From Antitrichia curtipendula (lineage: Eukaryota > Streptophyta > Bryopsida > Hypnales > Leucodontaceae): a stretch of DNA of 64,000 nt. Under the pieces are notes generated by a model. It worked only from the letters and a program-made list of their open reading frames with translations, had not been told where the DNA came from and searched no databases. Every line of letters begins with the position of its first letter. Within the stretch, counting starts at the first letter, position 1. Below, piece after piece: positions 34,348 through 46,175 of the stretch. The stretch covers positions 18,848,001-18,912,000 of the forward strand of contig OX579635.1 of the NCBI GenBank assembly GCA_951230915.1, in the 5' to 3' direction. The translations under genes were made by a program, and so were the position numbers.

Positions 34348-35147
34348 TGTTGGTGGCCACCCACCACAGCTAATCCAATAACACGAATCCCCCCATCACA
34401 GACACAATCACACCCCAAGACCTGCAACCCATATCTCCTACCACAAGCTCCTTCACACAAACTCACACACACTCACACACTCACACACTCACGTCACCAT
34501 TTCTCCAAACGCAGCACGAATCCGGCTGGCCATAGCTCACAGCTCATGATCTCCGACAACCCCCCTGCCAGAGGAATTCAGATCGTGGGTTGCAAACCCA
34601 TTATAGCTGAGAACTTCAGAAGCTTGATTCTCTCCCAGAGTGCAACCCAACTGTAACCCCAATGCAACCCCGATGAAGGATCGGACCTGATGCAAAACGA
34701 GACAAGGATCCCGAGAGTTTTGAAGGGCCGATCGATTATGGAGTGTGAAGACTGGAATGGCGACTGCGTACTGCGGGAGCCAATGGGCGAGGAGCACATC
34801 GGCGGGGGTCGACTTGCAGATTTGGCAGACTTGTCCTGCTTTCCTGCCACAGCTTTTTGGCCAAAAGGCATTCCTTGTGATGTGGCCAGATATTATGCAG
34901 CGGCTCTTGTCCAGCTCGGACTATTTATAAAGGAGGCGTCGACGTGGGCGTCTGCTCGTTGCTGGATTCGGGACGAGTTCACGGTTCTCGTCGTGGCGGT
35001 GGCGCGTGCTGTGTGAATGGGGATGATTGGCCCGGGCTCCTGGGGCGCCCTTTCTCTGTTTACTTTTTGCATGCCGGGATTGGTTGGGCCAGTTCCTGCA
35101 AGTGGATTGGAAGGGAGGTGTGCAGATCCCTGATTGGCTGAACTAGA
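34348..35147. other. GC-rich promoter or leader region
   Basis: It contains a (CACACT)n-type simple repeat at about 34458-34492 and a TATA-like box at 34919-34931. Several overlapping frames occur on both strands without known motifs. It is most likely the leader and promoter of the minus-strand hypothetical gene. Confidence 0.35.
34920..34928 (-). promoter_or_regulatory. TATA box (TATAAATAG)
   Basis: This is an exact plant consensus TATA box read on the minus strand. Transcription would start near 34890 and run toward the hypothetical gene at 34347. The plus strand reads TATTTATAAAGG, so an opposite use cannot be excluded. Confidence 0.4.
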
Positions 35148-35261
35148 AAAAAATGAAATCCAATTTGAAATATGATTCCTGCAGTAATAAGGAAACCAAT
35201 TAGTGTAGTGTAGTTTCCTTATTACTGCAGGAATCATATTTCAAATTGGATTTCATTTTTT
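35148..35261. repeat. Near-perfect short hairpin, 49 bp arms
   Basis: The left arm (35148-35196), containing ATGATTCCTGCAGTAATAAG, is matched exactly by the right arm (35213-35261) around a 16 bp loop. It is non-coding. It could be a young MITE or a microRNA-type hairpin. Confidence 0.75.
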
Positions 35262-35723
35262 AGTTATTGTTAATTATTTGTTATTTCAATTATTGTTATA
35301 CACTAATTGGTTTATACAATATAGAGATTACTGTAAAGCAAACCCCAGTTTGAAATAGGAGTGTGAGAGGTAGGGTTAACTAAGAATAGTACAAAAGAAA
35401 CAAAGCACCAAATTTCATGAGATTTTAGTTTTGGTGTTCCAAGGTGTTTTTTTCTCAAACTCCCTACTCCCAATCCCTCATTGCACGCTCTTTATGATTA
35501 ACTCTAAATGTCATATTTGACGTTGCTCTCCTCTAGTTAACATTCATTATTTTCATACATTGTTTGGTTCTAAGGAAAAAACTAAAGGTGGTTTGAAGAA
35601 CCATCTAAAAACACATTTTAATTAGTGGGAATGGAGCTCCTAAACTGGAGACTCTAGTTGTTTCCATTGCACTTGTCCATCTAACCTCATTTCAGATTTT
35701 TTTTGGCATATAAGACCTTTTCT
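35262..35723. other. AT-rich intergenic DNA
   Basis: No gene is seen. TACACTAATTGGTTTATA at about 35297-35314 is the reverse complement of the loop and arm edge of the preceding hairpin. Confidence 0.35.
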
Positions 35724-35953
35724 TTAACCCTTGAACGTCGATGAGGACGTTCTGCGTCCTTTGAATGACAAAGAATCTTTCCCTACATGATAGAAGTGCA
35801 ACTTTTCATCCTCGATATTAGGAGTGGAAAGGAAAGATCTTTAACAATTCTTTAACTTCCAAAGAATATATTAGGCTTTTTCAAAGTAGATGATGTCACA
35901 CGGAATCAAAATACATGATTTCCACGGCTACCGGTCCGTCCTTCAAGGGTTAA
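35724..35953. mobile_element. Short TTAA MITE
   Basis: It is flanked on both sides by TTAA (35724-35727 and 35950-35953). The inverted ends are CCCTTGAACG and its partner CGTCCTTCAAGGG. An inner inverted word (GAGGACGTTCTGCGTCC) is also present. The body, read in reverse, matches 31921-32110. It is a 230 bp non-coding element. Confidence 0.65.
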
Positions 35954-36762
35954 GCAATTCAATCTTGTGTGTGTCAAGTAGATGCTCTAGGTTTTCATTT
36001 TCAAAAGATTTAATAATGATGCATTTCAATTAGTCGTTATATAACAAAATTAGTATTTTTTTATGGCATAGCATAGGAATGCCACAAGCCTAATGGGTCG
36101 TAGGCACTTTCATCGTTCCACCCGGACCTTGTCATATGCTATAGTTTCCCCTCCAACTTCCATCCTTGTATTTTTTTAAATGCAGACTTGGAGGGCTTGG
36201 AGTATCAGTAGGAAGGGTTCACTAATAGCAAAAAGACAGGAAAATCACTTTAGTTCCTTGAGAGGCAAAATCCTAGTAATTTTAATGGTTAAAAATATGA
36301 TACATCCTTGGTGTTTTGAACAAAATGTGGAGTAAAACCTTCATTTCTAAGGAAATGGAGGAGTGAATTTGATACCCAATAGAAACCAAATGAAGCGTCT
36401 TGGCCCACTTGGAATGACAATCCAAGCTCCAAACCTCCTCTAGTTTCCACCCCTCTAGGCGCCCAATGGAAATTGGCCCTAAATAGAGAGTGTAATTGCA
36501 CTTGAAGACTTCAAAAGCTCATTTTAGCCAAGCTACGACATAGAAAAGTTTAGACACCAAGGAGTTCACTCGTGGTTGTTTAGAAAACTACATTAGTTTA
36601 AAAAATAAATAAATCCTTTTATTTGATTCATGTAAATTTTATTAAAATTACTAAAACTAAACACAAGTTTTTTTATTTCATATTCCATGCATAAAAATAA
36701 GATTAGAGCAATGTTGTGACCATTTTTATTTTTTATTTTTTCAAACACTAGCATGGGTTTTA

Positions 36763-37744
36763 TTAACCCCTCACTACCAAAGGGCACCAAAAATGTTCTC
36801 ACATAGTTTCAAATCCAACTCAAAGTATTGTAACTTTTGCATCCGATGTCCGAATTCAATAAAAACTTGTTGGAAACTTTGCAATCTCTCTCTCTCTCTT
36901 CTAATTCTGTGGTAAAGATTTCAAATCAATCCAAGGTGTACTAATTTTTTTTCAACCAATCAAAGTTTAGAGGTCAAATTTGAGTTCACCAAACTGCATT
37001 TGATGGCTGCAACTTCAAAGGCTTGTATCTCTTTCATCCAATGTTCGTTTTCAATAAAATTTGTTGGATTATGTTTCCCTTGAAGTCTAGTTATTGTGGT
37101 AAAATTTTCATGTCAGTCCAAATTGTTTTGAATGTCTGGGAGCAATTCAAAGTTCAAAATCCCAACATTTTTGAATCACAATGAACTTCGGCGTCTTGTT
37201 TCTTCTTCATACGGTGTCTATTTCCAATAATATTTTTTTTGATAAAGTTGCGCATACTAGTCTAGTTTGTGTGGATAAATTTTCATATCAATCCCAAAAG
37301 TTATAAGTGACTAAGAAGCATTTTAATAGAAGGAGGACTCTACCTAAGATGTGTTTTTTCTTGCTAATTTTTGACATTTCCAAGCCATTTTGCAAACACA
37401 ATGAGTCAATTGAATGATTTTTTCTTACACCAATGTGTTTGTATGCTGGTTTTGAATCAGATTATAGTTTAAATTTTTTTTCATTTTCATTTAGAAATCA
37501 AATTTCACCTCCAAATGTGTTGCCAAGAAAATTTCAGCATCCTTTTTTCTACACTAAAACATTATAATCTTGCAATCTAAGTGACCAAAAGACTCCAAAT
37601 TTGATCCACGTCATCTCCAACACATACACTACAAGATTGTACAGTTGAGATTTTTGTACCTTAGTGACATTTTGGACTATAACACTTCAAAAAGCAATGA
37701 TGTTTTTAAACCCCAAAAGGCCTTGGTCCATGAAGGGATAATTA
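36763..37744. mobile_element. TTAA-type element of about 980 bp, divergent
   Basis: The left end is TTAACCCCTCACTACCAAAG. The right end GGCCTTGGTCCATGAAGGGA followed by TAATTA is its approximate inverted partner. Inside, a unit of about 130 bp with AATTCAATAAAAACTTG, TTGTGGTAAA and TTTCATGTCAGTCC appears in three diverged copies. No transposase frame is present. Confidence 0.5.
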
Positions 37745-40700
37745 GCTCTTGCATGGATATGAGGTGGTCTTTACATTGAGCTCTTTAATTAGCCATTGCT
37801 TGGTTTGAGAATAAAGTGTTATTTATTGCAAGAGCCAATCATTCTCCTTGGTGTCCCCGTATCTCTTTACAAGTTGCAAGGGACCAGATTTGGGGAGACC
37901 TATGATCACAAATAGCTGCCTATGACATAAATCTTTGAAAATTTGTAACTAATTCAGTAATGCTTCAAAAAATATGAAATCACTTGTGTTACACGCTGCA
38001 TCTATTTCTCTTTGTATGAAAAATGACCTAAAATTTTTCCTGCCCACAGAAGCCCATGGAAATGGCGGACCAGACCTTAAATGGTCGCTTTCAATGCCCC
38101 CCGCTCTCTCCGGGTCGCTTCCTTCGCCTTCCTCAACCATCTCGCAGTCGTTGCGCCCAGCGTCCTCTCCAATGCATCCCAACTCGTTGTCCAAGCCCTC
38201 CCTCCCCAACTTTGAGCGTTGCCATGATTCCTACTTTCTTCACAACTACTGAAGCGCCACTGTAGTGGAATTCACCTGCCCATTTGCATCCGCACAGCAA
38301 GTCGTTGCTCCACCACCACTGTCTTCTTTGCAGCCAGGTAATCAATCTACACACCATTTTCCATCTCGCCTTGAATTTTGGAAATTATTGTGATGACCAT
38401 GTTTGGTGACCATGTTGTCAATTTACAAGAACACGGAATAGGAATTCATCAGCAATGTTATGTCCATTCTTTCATGATCACAGAGAAGAATTTACGGAAG
38501 GGGGACTGGGTTTCAAGAACGTGAAATGAGGGTTTCGAGATCAAGGCAAGCATGGACTGGATCATGATTTCTTCCACAGATTTTTTTTTTTCCAATTCAG
38601 TAGTAGTGACGAGTGAATTGGGAAATTCAATGTACTGCAATGACTGCGTTGAATGGACATTGATGTTATTTTGTCGTGATTTTCGGCACTGCCTTATTAC
38701 TCTTTGTGTTCATATCTTTTTGCTACTGTAGTTTTGCATACCGGTATTCCTCTGTCATGGATTGCGAATGTCTGCATTGTGATGTGTGTCACTCCTGTAG
38801 TGTTTTAGGGTTTAGGATTTGCAGTTGCTGGAGTTGCGTCTGGAAATGAGGTGCAAGTACAAAACTATGATTTTTCTTTGCTTTGATGTTCATTATCACC
38901 ACATCAAAAATACCAGTAAGTTTGAAATTGTACACAAATAACAAAGATTTGAGATGGAAGAGCAATATCCAAACACTTGAACTTTGGAACGACAATGCTA
39001 AACAGGAGATAAATGGAGTGAAGAAATGAGTGCTAAAGTAACTAAAGAAGCAATGCCAAAGAAGTAAGAGAACAAAACCATAATGAACTACAAATCGCAA
39101 TGACAAAAGTTTTAGGCCTATATTCTAAAGTGTCTAGTAGAATGATAGGTTGTAAAGTCTAAAGAAAAAAGCTTAAGACAATTCATTTTGCAACATTCAT
39201 TGGAGATGACTAGTATTCTATTTATAGACTATATAGAAACTGCAAGATCTCCCTTTCTAAATTGAAATGCCATAAGTTTGATGAGTGAACCCACTCTAGC
39301 TTTGAACCTTTATTGTTCACCTTTTGAATTATCAAAATCAGCATACATTTGTCAGATTGTAAATTTAACTTCTAAGCAAATTACTTGAGGCCTCATAAGT
39401 TACAATAATTATCAAAGCATGACACAAGTTAACATTTAGAATACTTGCACAATCATCATCTCACATCCAATCATGATCATCAATATTGGAATTTACAGTT
39501 TATTTAATTGTTTAGAATTGTTAAAAAAGAAAGTGATTTTGAGAGTTCATTGGAAGCAAGTCACTTGGTAGCACTAGCATGTGGAGAGACAAACATACTG
39601 TCATCAAGCTTGAAAGCTTTCAAAGTAGGAGTGAGATATGAATATATGACCCACTTACTTGCACTAGACTATTGAATGGCAAAATGTTATCATGAGACAA
39701 TTATATAAATTGAACATGTTGTGATTATGACACTAATCTTACTAATTTGTAGAGTCTTTTAACCATGCACCCAAGGGTAATCTACTATGTCATCCACAAA
39801 TGAGCTTTCTACAAGTGCAAGATGATAGCGGCTCAGATAGCGGTTTATCAAATGACCATGTCACCTCATAATCTTTGAACTTCAAAAGCTAGCTGCATCG
39901 CAAAGTCTTTAGTGAACTTGGGGAGAGGGGAATGCTCAAATTGTTCTTGACCTTGAATATCAATGTCATTTACAGTATACTTTTCTTATTACATGTACAA
40001 GTAATTGGTAGTATTGAGCAAATTTGAATGGAAAGCATTGAATTTATATTCATTGTTTTGATGACATTTGCATTAGACTCCACATGACTATGGCATACTA
40101 AGGGTCAAGATCATGAAGTTATTAATTAAATAAAAGATCAACACAATTTGTATACATTGTACAGCCTGCTACAGATGGTTTACCATATATAAATCATCAT
40201 TGTACAACAAAAGACTTGTACAAGGTAATTAATTTTAAAAATTGTGGTGCATGATCCAACTTTGTATAGAACATTGTGTGGAGTCTCATGACACATGCAT
40301 CCTTAAAGTAATGCTTTGCAATGAATTGTGTTGATCACTTAAAAGATGTTGGCAAAATTAACAAGTAGCAATGACTAAATACATTTATCTTTGTAGACCA
40401 TGTCTACATCAATTGCAAGGCCTAGGTGGAGGTCTTCAAAAATCATCATTCAACTAGTGTTACTAAGTCACAAACAATACTTTAAAGTATAAGTATAATA
40501 ACTCTCTATTTGCACTCTTGCACAAACTATCAATGTTTCAATTTAAGGTACAGTCATTTAATAATTTGAATGTTCAAATTATTTATGTATTGTTATTGTC
40601 CATCTACTATGAAGATAATTAAACAAACATCACCACTATAAAATTTTAAAGTCATGAAAAGGCAAAATGTGTAAAGTGCACAAAAGCATAGATTATGAGA

Positions 40701-43491
40701 AACAATTGCATGTAAGATGGCACACAAAAAAGGCAATACATCAAGGTAAGATGCTCATAAACTTCCCATTTAAGGGTTGATTCTCTTTTGAAGTAGTGAA
40801 TTGGCCTAAAAAATAAATTGAATGATTTTTCCTTTAAAGAAATATGACAACTAAACCCATGTAAAGTTGATTTTGAATTACTTGTGACTTTTCAAAGTTT
40901 AGGATGACATACCTATTTGTAGTCATAAGTGATGGAAATAGTGTGAAAATTTTGTTAAAGAAGCAATGGGTAGACATTCAAAAAAGACTTGGTGATGTCC
41001 AAAATCAAGTATGTACTTTGTCACAAAAGTAGACATAAAGAACCAAAGTGAATCTTGTTATTTTTTAAACAAAAATGTAAAGTCCAAGTCTTTTAGGAAT
41101 TAAAGCACACATATCTAACTTTGAAATTATCAGTAGAATCTACAAATTTGTTTAATTTGTAGAATGGGGTATCCAAATTTTCATTTAAAATAATCATTTA
41201 ATGATGATTTTGAAACAAAATTGTAAAGTATGATCAACAAATATTATATATAGAGAGAGAGATTTGGTACTACACTAAACAATATTTATCAATACAATTT
41301 CAAACCAAAAATTTAAAATTTTATCTTCAATAAATTATAGATTGAACGATAAAATTATAATAATTTATTGATTATTTAGAATTTGACAAATTTTTAAGAT
41401 GGAGTAGGAACAAAATTTATTTGGATTCATTTTAATAATTTAATTAAAATACCAAAACTAGAAGTTTGAAAAGTATCATCAAATTTGATCAAGCAGAATA
41501 TAGAATTTGATTTGTAGTGCTTAAATGAGGTCTGAAGTTTGATTATGAACAAAATCACTTTTTTTTGGAGTCTTTACCCTAAAGAACTATGAAGAACAAT
41601 GAACTTCACTATAAAGAGGACCTCTTCACTCTTTCTACTCATAATACATCATTGAAGTTAGCCTTTTGTATCACCAAATAAAAACATCTTGATAGTTGAT
41701 GGTGCATGTGATAGTTTAACAAAAATGAAACTATTAATTTTCTTGACAATAGGTGACTTGAATTTCACCATTTGGTCTATTTTCTGATATTTAGGCACTT
41801 GCAACATTTTACTTGTTTCTTTTCCAACTCCCTAAAGAATAACTTCCAAAAATATTCAACTCTTATTTTTTATATAACTAATGCCCACCCTCGTAGCCAA
41901 ATACGGTATTAGCATTTTGGATGGTATTTTCAAGCAATGATATAGTGATTTTGTTATTACAAAGTTGCAATTTTGTCAATTTTTCAACTTTTGTGATTTT
42001 TAGACCTTTGCATCAATCCAAATTCGGTTGCATTAACTTTCCAATGAACTTTTGACATTAAATATATTAAGTTTGCAATAATGAGAATATAATTTTTAAT
42101 CCATATTTTAATATTTGGATTGCAACAATGAAACTTCTTTATTATTGATTCCTAAATAATGGAAAAAAAAGTCATTTTCTTAAAATGTGAAAAGATTGAA
42201 TCTTATTTGCAATGATTACTATGAAATTAAAAAATTAAAAAATTGTTTTGACTAATTTAAATATTTAGAAGAATGTAGATGGTATTGCCCGCCTATATTT
42301 TTTCATTTTTTTTGCAATCACTATATTAATTTTGGTTCATGGTGTTGTTCAAATACTCCTTAAAATACCATACGGTTCATCTTCCACAAGAATTAATTTA
42401 TTGTGCAAAGTATAATTATTGTGTATGTTTATTGGATAGTAGCATCCTAAGATTGTTACCAAGAAACTGTCAAATTTAGGGGTTCATAAAATTCCGATCA
42501 ATGAAATATTATTTAGAAGCTTTTACAAAAGACCATTAATTTTTAATGTTTCAAAGGGGGTGTACTTTTAAAATGGGCCAAAACTACCAATAACTTGAGC
42601 AATTTTTTAGCTCATCTTTTCTTGAGATTAAATAGAATGTATCCATAGGATCTTGTAGTCCACATTGAGAGTGAGCACCTCAAAAATTCAGATTATTTGA
42701 CCACACAATTTGGTTGATATTTAAGTTTGAAGCTTTTATTATTTTGATCAATAGAAAAAAATGGTAGTGCACTTTAAAGGAGCATATATTAGTGAAAATA
42801 TTCTGAAATGGTGACCTTTTTTGCTTAGTGAAAGACAAGAGAATTAAGAATGCTCATGTAAAACTTGACAACATTTTGGTCATTTTGCAATTTTTGGTAG
42901 AGCTTGCAATAGTGGTCATTGAAATGAGAGCAATGTTTGTAAGAAGAACAAGCACAAGCACACTTGTCTTCTACTTGAGCTCATTGGATTTGTTCTTTTT
43001 AAGGTGGACAACAATCACATTAATAGACGGCTAACTTTTTGGTCCATGCCCAAAGTGAACAAATAAATATGAGCCGTGAACTATGTTATACCACTCGGCT
43101 TTAACACTAAATTTAATGAAACTACAACCATTAGATTTATGATGCAATCTATTCCTAGATGTAATTTATATTGAAAAAATACTCAAAATTTGAGAACTAG
43201 TAACTCAAAAAAGAGGGGCAACAACTAGAAGATGGTCACTTATGTCATTACGGGGGTCATTAGGGATTAAATGAGAGATGCACATAAATTACACATTTTT
43301 ACTTGATGTAGCTATGATTTGTTGACTACTTTCACTCATTCAAAAAGACAAATCTTTATAGGGTTGCACAAAATCATATATAAACACCGACAGTGTATGT
43401 CTTATCGTAGTGGAATATGGTACTTTATATACCCTAAAATATGACAAGAAATACCAAATTGGATTGGTAATTCAACAATTATCATATTTTA
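37745..43491. other. Gene desert with one GC-rich patch
   Basis: A GC-richer patch at 38045-38340 has overlapping frames of 69-92 residues (from 37974 and 38056) bounded by splice-like sites (CCCACAG; CAGCCAGGTAATC). No motif supports a gene. The rest (38400-43490) is AT-rich with no recognisable gene; 41510-41560 carries a fragment resembling the foldback arms (TTAAATGAGGTCTGAAGTTT). Confidence 0.35.
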
Positions 43492-44426
43492 TTCAACCCA
43501 TAAAGTCACAAAGTCTCTTTCCATCAAAAAAACACCCAAAATTGCCATTTTTATAACAAACAAAATATTAAAAAATTTAATGTTTTTTTCTTTTGTATAT
43601 TTAACCGTAGGATCTTGTACTAGACTGTATAAGAATGCATGGAAGTAATTTTACAAACTTTGACAATGTAGATTGCAAGATATTTGCGTTTAAAGTGAAA
43701 GAAACAAGATTATTTGCACCTTGCTCAACTATGTTTTGTGGATTTAAACCTTCATGACTTATAGTTTTTGCTCTAATGATTTTGAATTTCTAATTTTATA
43801 TGATAAAAATTTGAATTGAGAATCTAGGAAAAACATTCAAAAAACACACACTTAATTTTCACTCGTTAAAAATTGTTAAGAAGAATTAGTTTCAAAATCG
43901 AAGAAATATATAAATTGTTAATATCTCTAAGATGGAATTGAAACACACTAATCTCAATGGTGAGATTGTTATAGCAAAAAATCTTAACCTTGTGAAACTT
44001 CTTTTTTTGAAAAAATGTAAAAATTGAGTTCATAAATGAACCCTATAAGTTATTTTTTCAAGAAGATGCTCTAATTGCCTCAAAAACAAGATTGTTTGTA
44101 ACTTTCACATAGCAAGTCCAATCGGAATAAAACATAACTTTCCATGTATATAAAAATAAAATCTATATAGAACAGTTTTTCATAAATTTTGTACTTTACA
44201 TTTTTATGAAGTTTTTTTCTACCCGCCAAACTAAAAAAAATGACTTTTTGTGTCGTAAATTTTGCTCTTGTGCTCTAATTGAAATAAAAAATTATATTTT
44301 TGAAAAACTAATGTGTTTTTCTATCTTCTCAAAGACACTCAAAAAATCACAACAAATATTGAGTCCACATGAGCCTGCCCAAAATCCATTTTGTCCCCTA
44401 GAGGACAATGGGAATTTAGGGGTTAA
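43492..44426 (+). mobile_element. TTAA-type non-autonomous element
   Basis: The left end is TTCAACCCATAAAGTC. The right end is GACAATGGGAATTTAGGGG then TTAA (44423-44426). It is collinear with the copies at 24663 and 4047 through CAAAATTGCCATTT, ACCGTAGGATCTTGTACTAG and CCAAAATCCATTTTGTCCCC. The left TTAA has changed to TTCAA. The open frame at 44206-44502 is repeat sequence. Confidence 0.6.
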
Positions 44427-44954
44427 ATGTCATCAAAACATCGAAACCTTACAATGCTCAAATTCTAAAACTACACAACTCAAATACGTGGCCATTTTGT
44501 AGTTGGGCTGGGTTTCCCAGACCTTTAAAGTTAAAAGTAAAAGCAACCCAAGCATTTGCCAGCAGGTCATTTCATCTGACGTGGCTTGGGGGTCCAAGCG
44601 TGAAGGGTACCACTGCATGTGAAAGGGGAGTGGGAGGTTGGGACAGGGACAGGCTTGGAGTGTAGGTGAGAGGGCCAACCTACCGTCCTACCTACCCAGC
44701 TACTGTACCGACCCATCCACACTGGCAGTACGTACGTACGTACCTACCCACCTTGGACCAACCAACCGACCTCCCCGGCACTGCCAGCCCCCTTGCCACC
44801 TCCTCCCACTGACTCACGCTTATCTTATTGGATACCTTTCCTGTCGTTTCAACGCACGCCAGCCCAACCTGCTTCATGTGACTCGGTACCAGGGTGGAGT
44901 TGGTATTCCTAGGGATTTAAGGTGGGTACCCCCAAACCGCACTAATTGCTACTG
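44427..44954. other. GC-rich island with microsatellite
   Basis: 44560-44940 is GC-rich with (GTAC)n at about 44729-44743 and CCTACC or CCAACC repeats. The plus frame of 107 residues at 44638 and the minus frame at 44433 have no motifs. It may be a transposon fragment or an isolated regulatory region. Confidence 0.35.
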
Positions 44955-45185
44955 CGCCTAATTACTATTAATAGACTGTCCAAATTTTGGGATGTCTTTA
45001 GTGGCAAGTGAAAGGAGGTTCCAACGCACCCAAGAACGTGACATTTGGATACCGTATGCAAAAGTTATGAAGGAACAAAGTTTGATTCTAAAATCGTTTC
45101 TTCCACATAGGTACATCATTGGTTTTGGAGGTGTACATAAAATGAAGATGACGGTTTAGGGTCAGTGGCGTGCATGGGGGGGGGC
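44955..45185 (+). repeat. Host repeat with empty TTAA site
   Basis: It reads GGCAAGTGAAAGGAGGTTCC, TTTCTTCCACATAGGTACAT, then GATGACGGTTTAGGGTCAGT without a break. The copy at 24475-25640 has the same order with a 918 bp element between GATGTGGG and GGTCAGTGGC. Confidence 0.65.
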
Positions 45186-45947
45186 ACCGTAGATGCTACT
45201 TGTCATCCAATTGCAACTTGGTAGCAAAACCCACCCTTATTTATTCTTTCCTAAAATATTGTAGGTAGGTATCAAAATTGGATGCCAAATTTGTGAAAGT
45301 TTGATTGACCTTGAAAATAAACAAAACTATATGTGAAAAATGAATCTTACAATTTATCTTTATTTATTTTTAGTATCTATTGAATGTTAATTTAAAATTA
45401 ATTAATTATGTGGTTGGAAAGTGCCGACCTAGCCATCCACCTTTACTACATATTGCCTGAACTTGAGAGTATTGACTTCATGTCATGCACATGTATAATC
45501 AATGCTCTGAAAATTCATAGATTATTCATATTATACTTAGAAATACATGCACATAGCATCTAAAATCATCTTTTTGCGTACTAACAAGATCTATCAAAAG
45601 CTAAGTCAATTTTAAAACAACAATTAGGTTCACATGGTTATCAACCTTAGAAACTACATATCATGCTAAGAAGATTTGTTTTCATTATTTAATTATTAAG
45701 TAAGCCAAAAAGTTCCTCAAAGTAAATGGCTAATGACAAAATGTTTTGTAGTTTCTAAACTTTTAACTCTTGAAGGACTATTTGTCCCCCATAGAGAAAA
45801 ATAGAAATTTACATAGGCACCTTTTATTTCATTAGATGAGATTCACCTTCTCAAGAAGGCTACGAGTTCTCAAGAGTTCCTTGGAATTCTTGAATTGTGG
45901 GAACTCAGCTACAACAATAGTGCAATGTGATAGAGCAACGGTGATAG
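45186..45947. other. AT-rich intergenic DNA
   Basis: I see no gene, RNA or defined repeat in this stretch. Confidence 0.35.
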
Positions 45948-46175
45948 TAAATTTTAAATTTATAAATTTTATAAATTTTAATCTTTAAATTTTTTTTAAT
46001 TCATTTTTAAATTTTATAAATTTTAATCTTTAATTTTTTTTTAAATCAGTTTTTAATTTTATAAATTTTAATCTTTAATTTTTTTTTAATTCATTTTTTA
46101 ATTTTATAACTTTTCATCTTTAAATTTTTTTTAGTTCATTTTTAAATTTTGATCTTTAAATTTTTTTTAAATTAT
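45948..46175. repeat. AT-only tandem repeat
   Basis: About four to five units of 50-58 bp, built from AAATTTTATAAATTTTAATC followed by TTTAATTTTTTTT and AATTCATTTTT. It is pure A/T apart from an occasional C. Confidence 0.75.

Noticed and set aside
37974..38340. Possible exon with a 92- or 69-residue frame between splice-like sites
   Set aside because: Two frames are equally open, neither has a motif, and no partner exon was found up to 43 kb.
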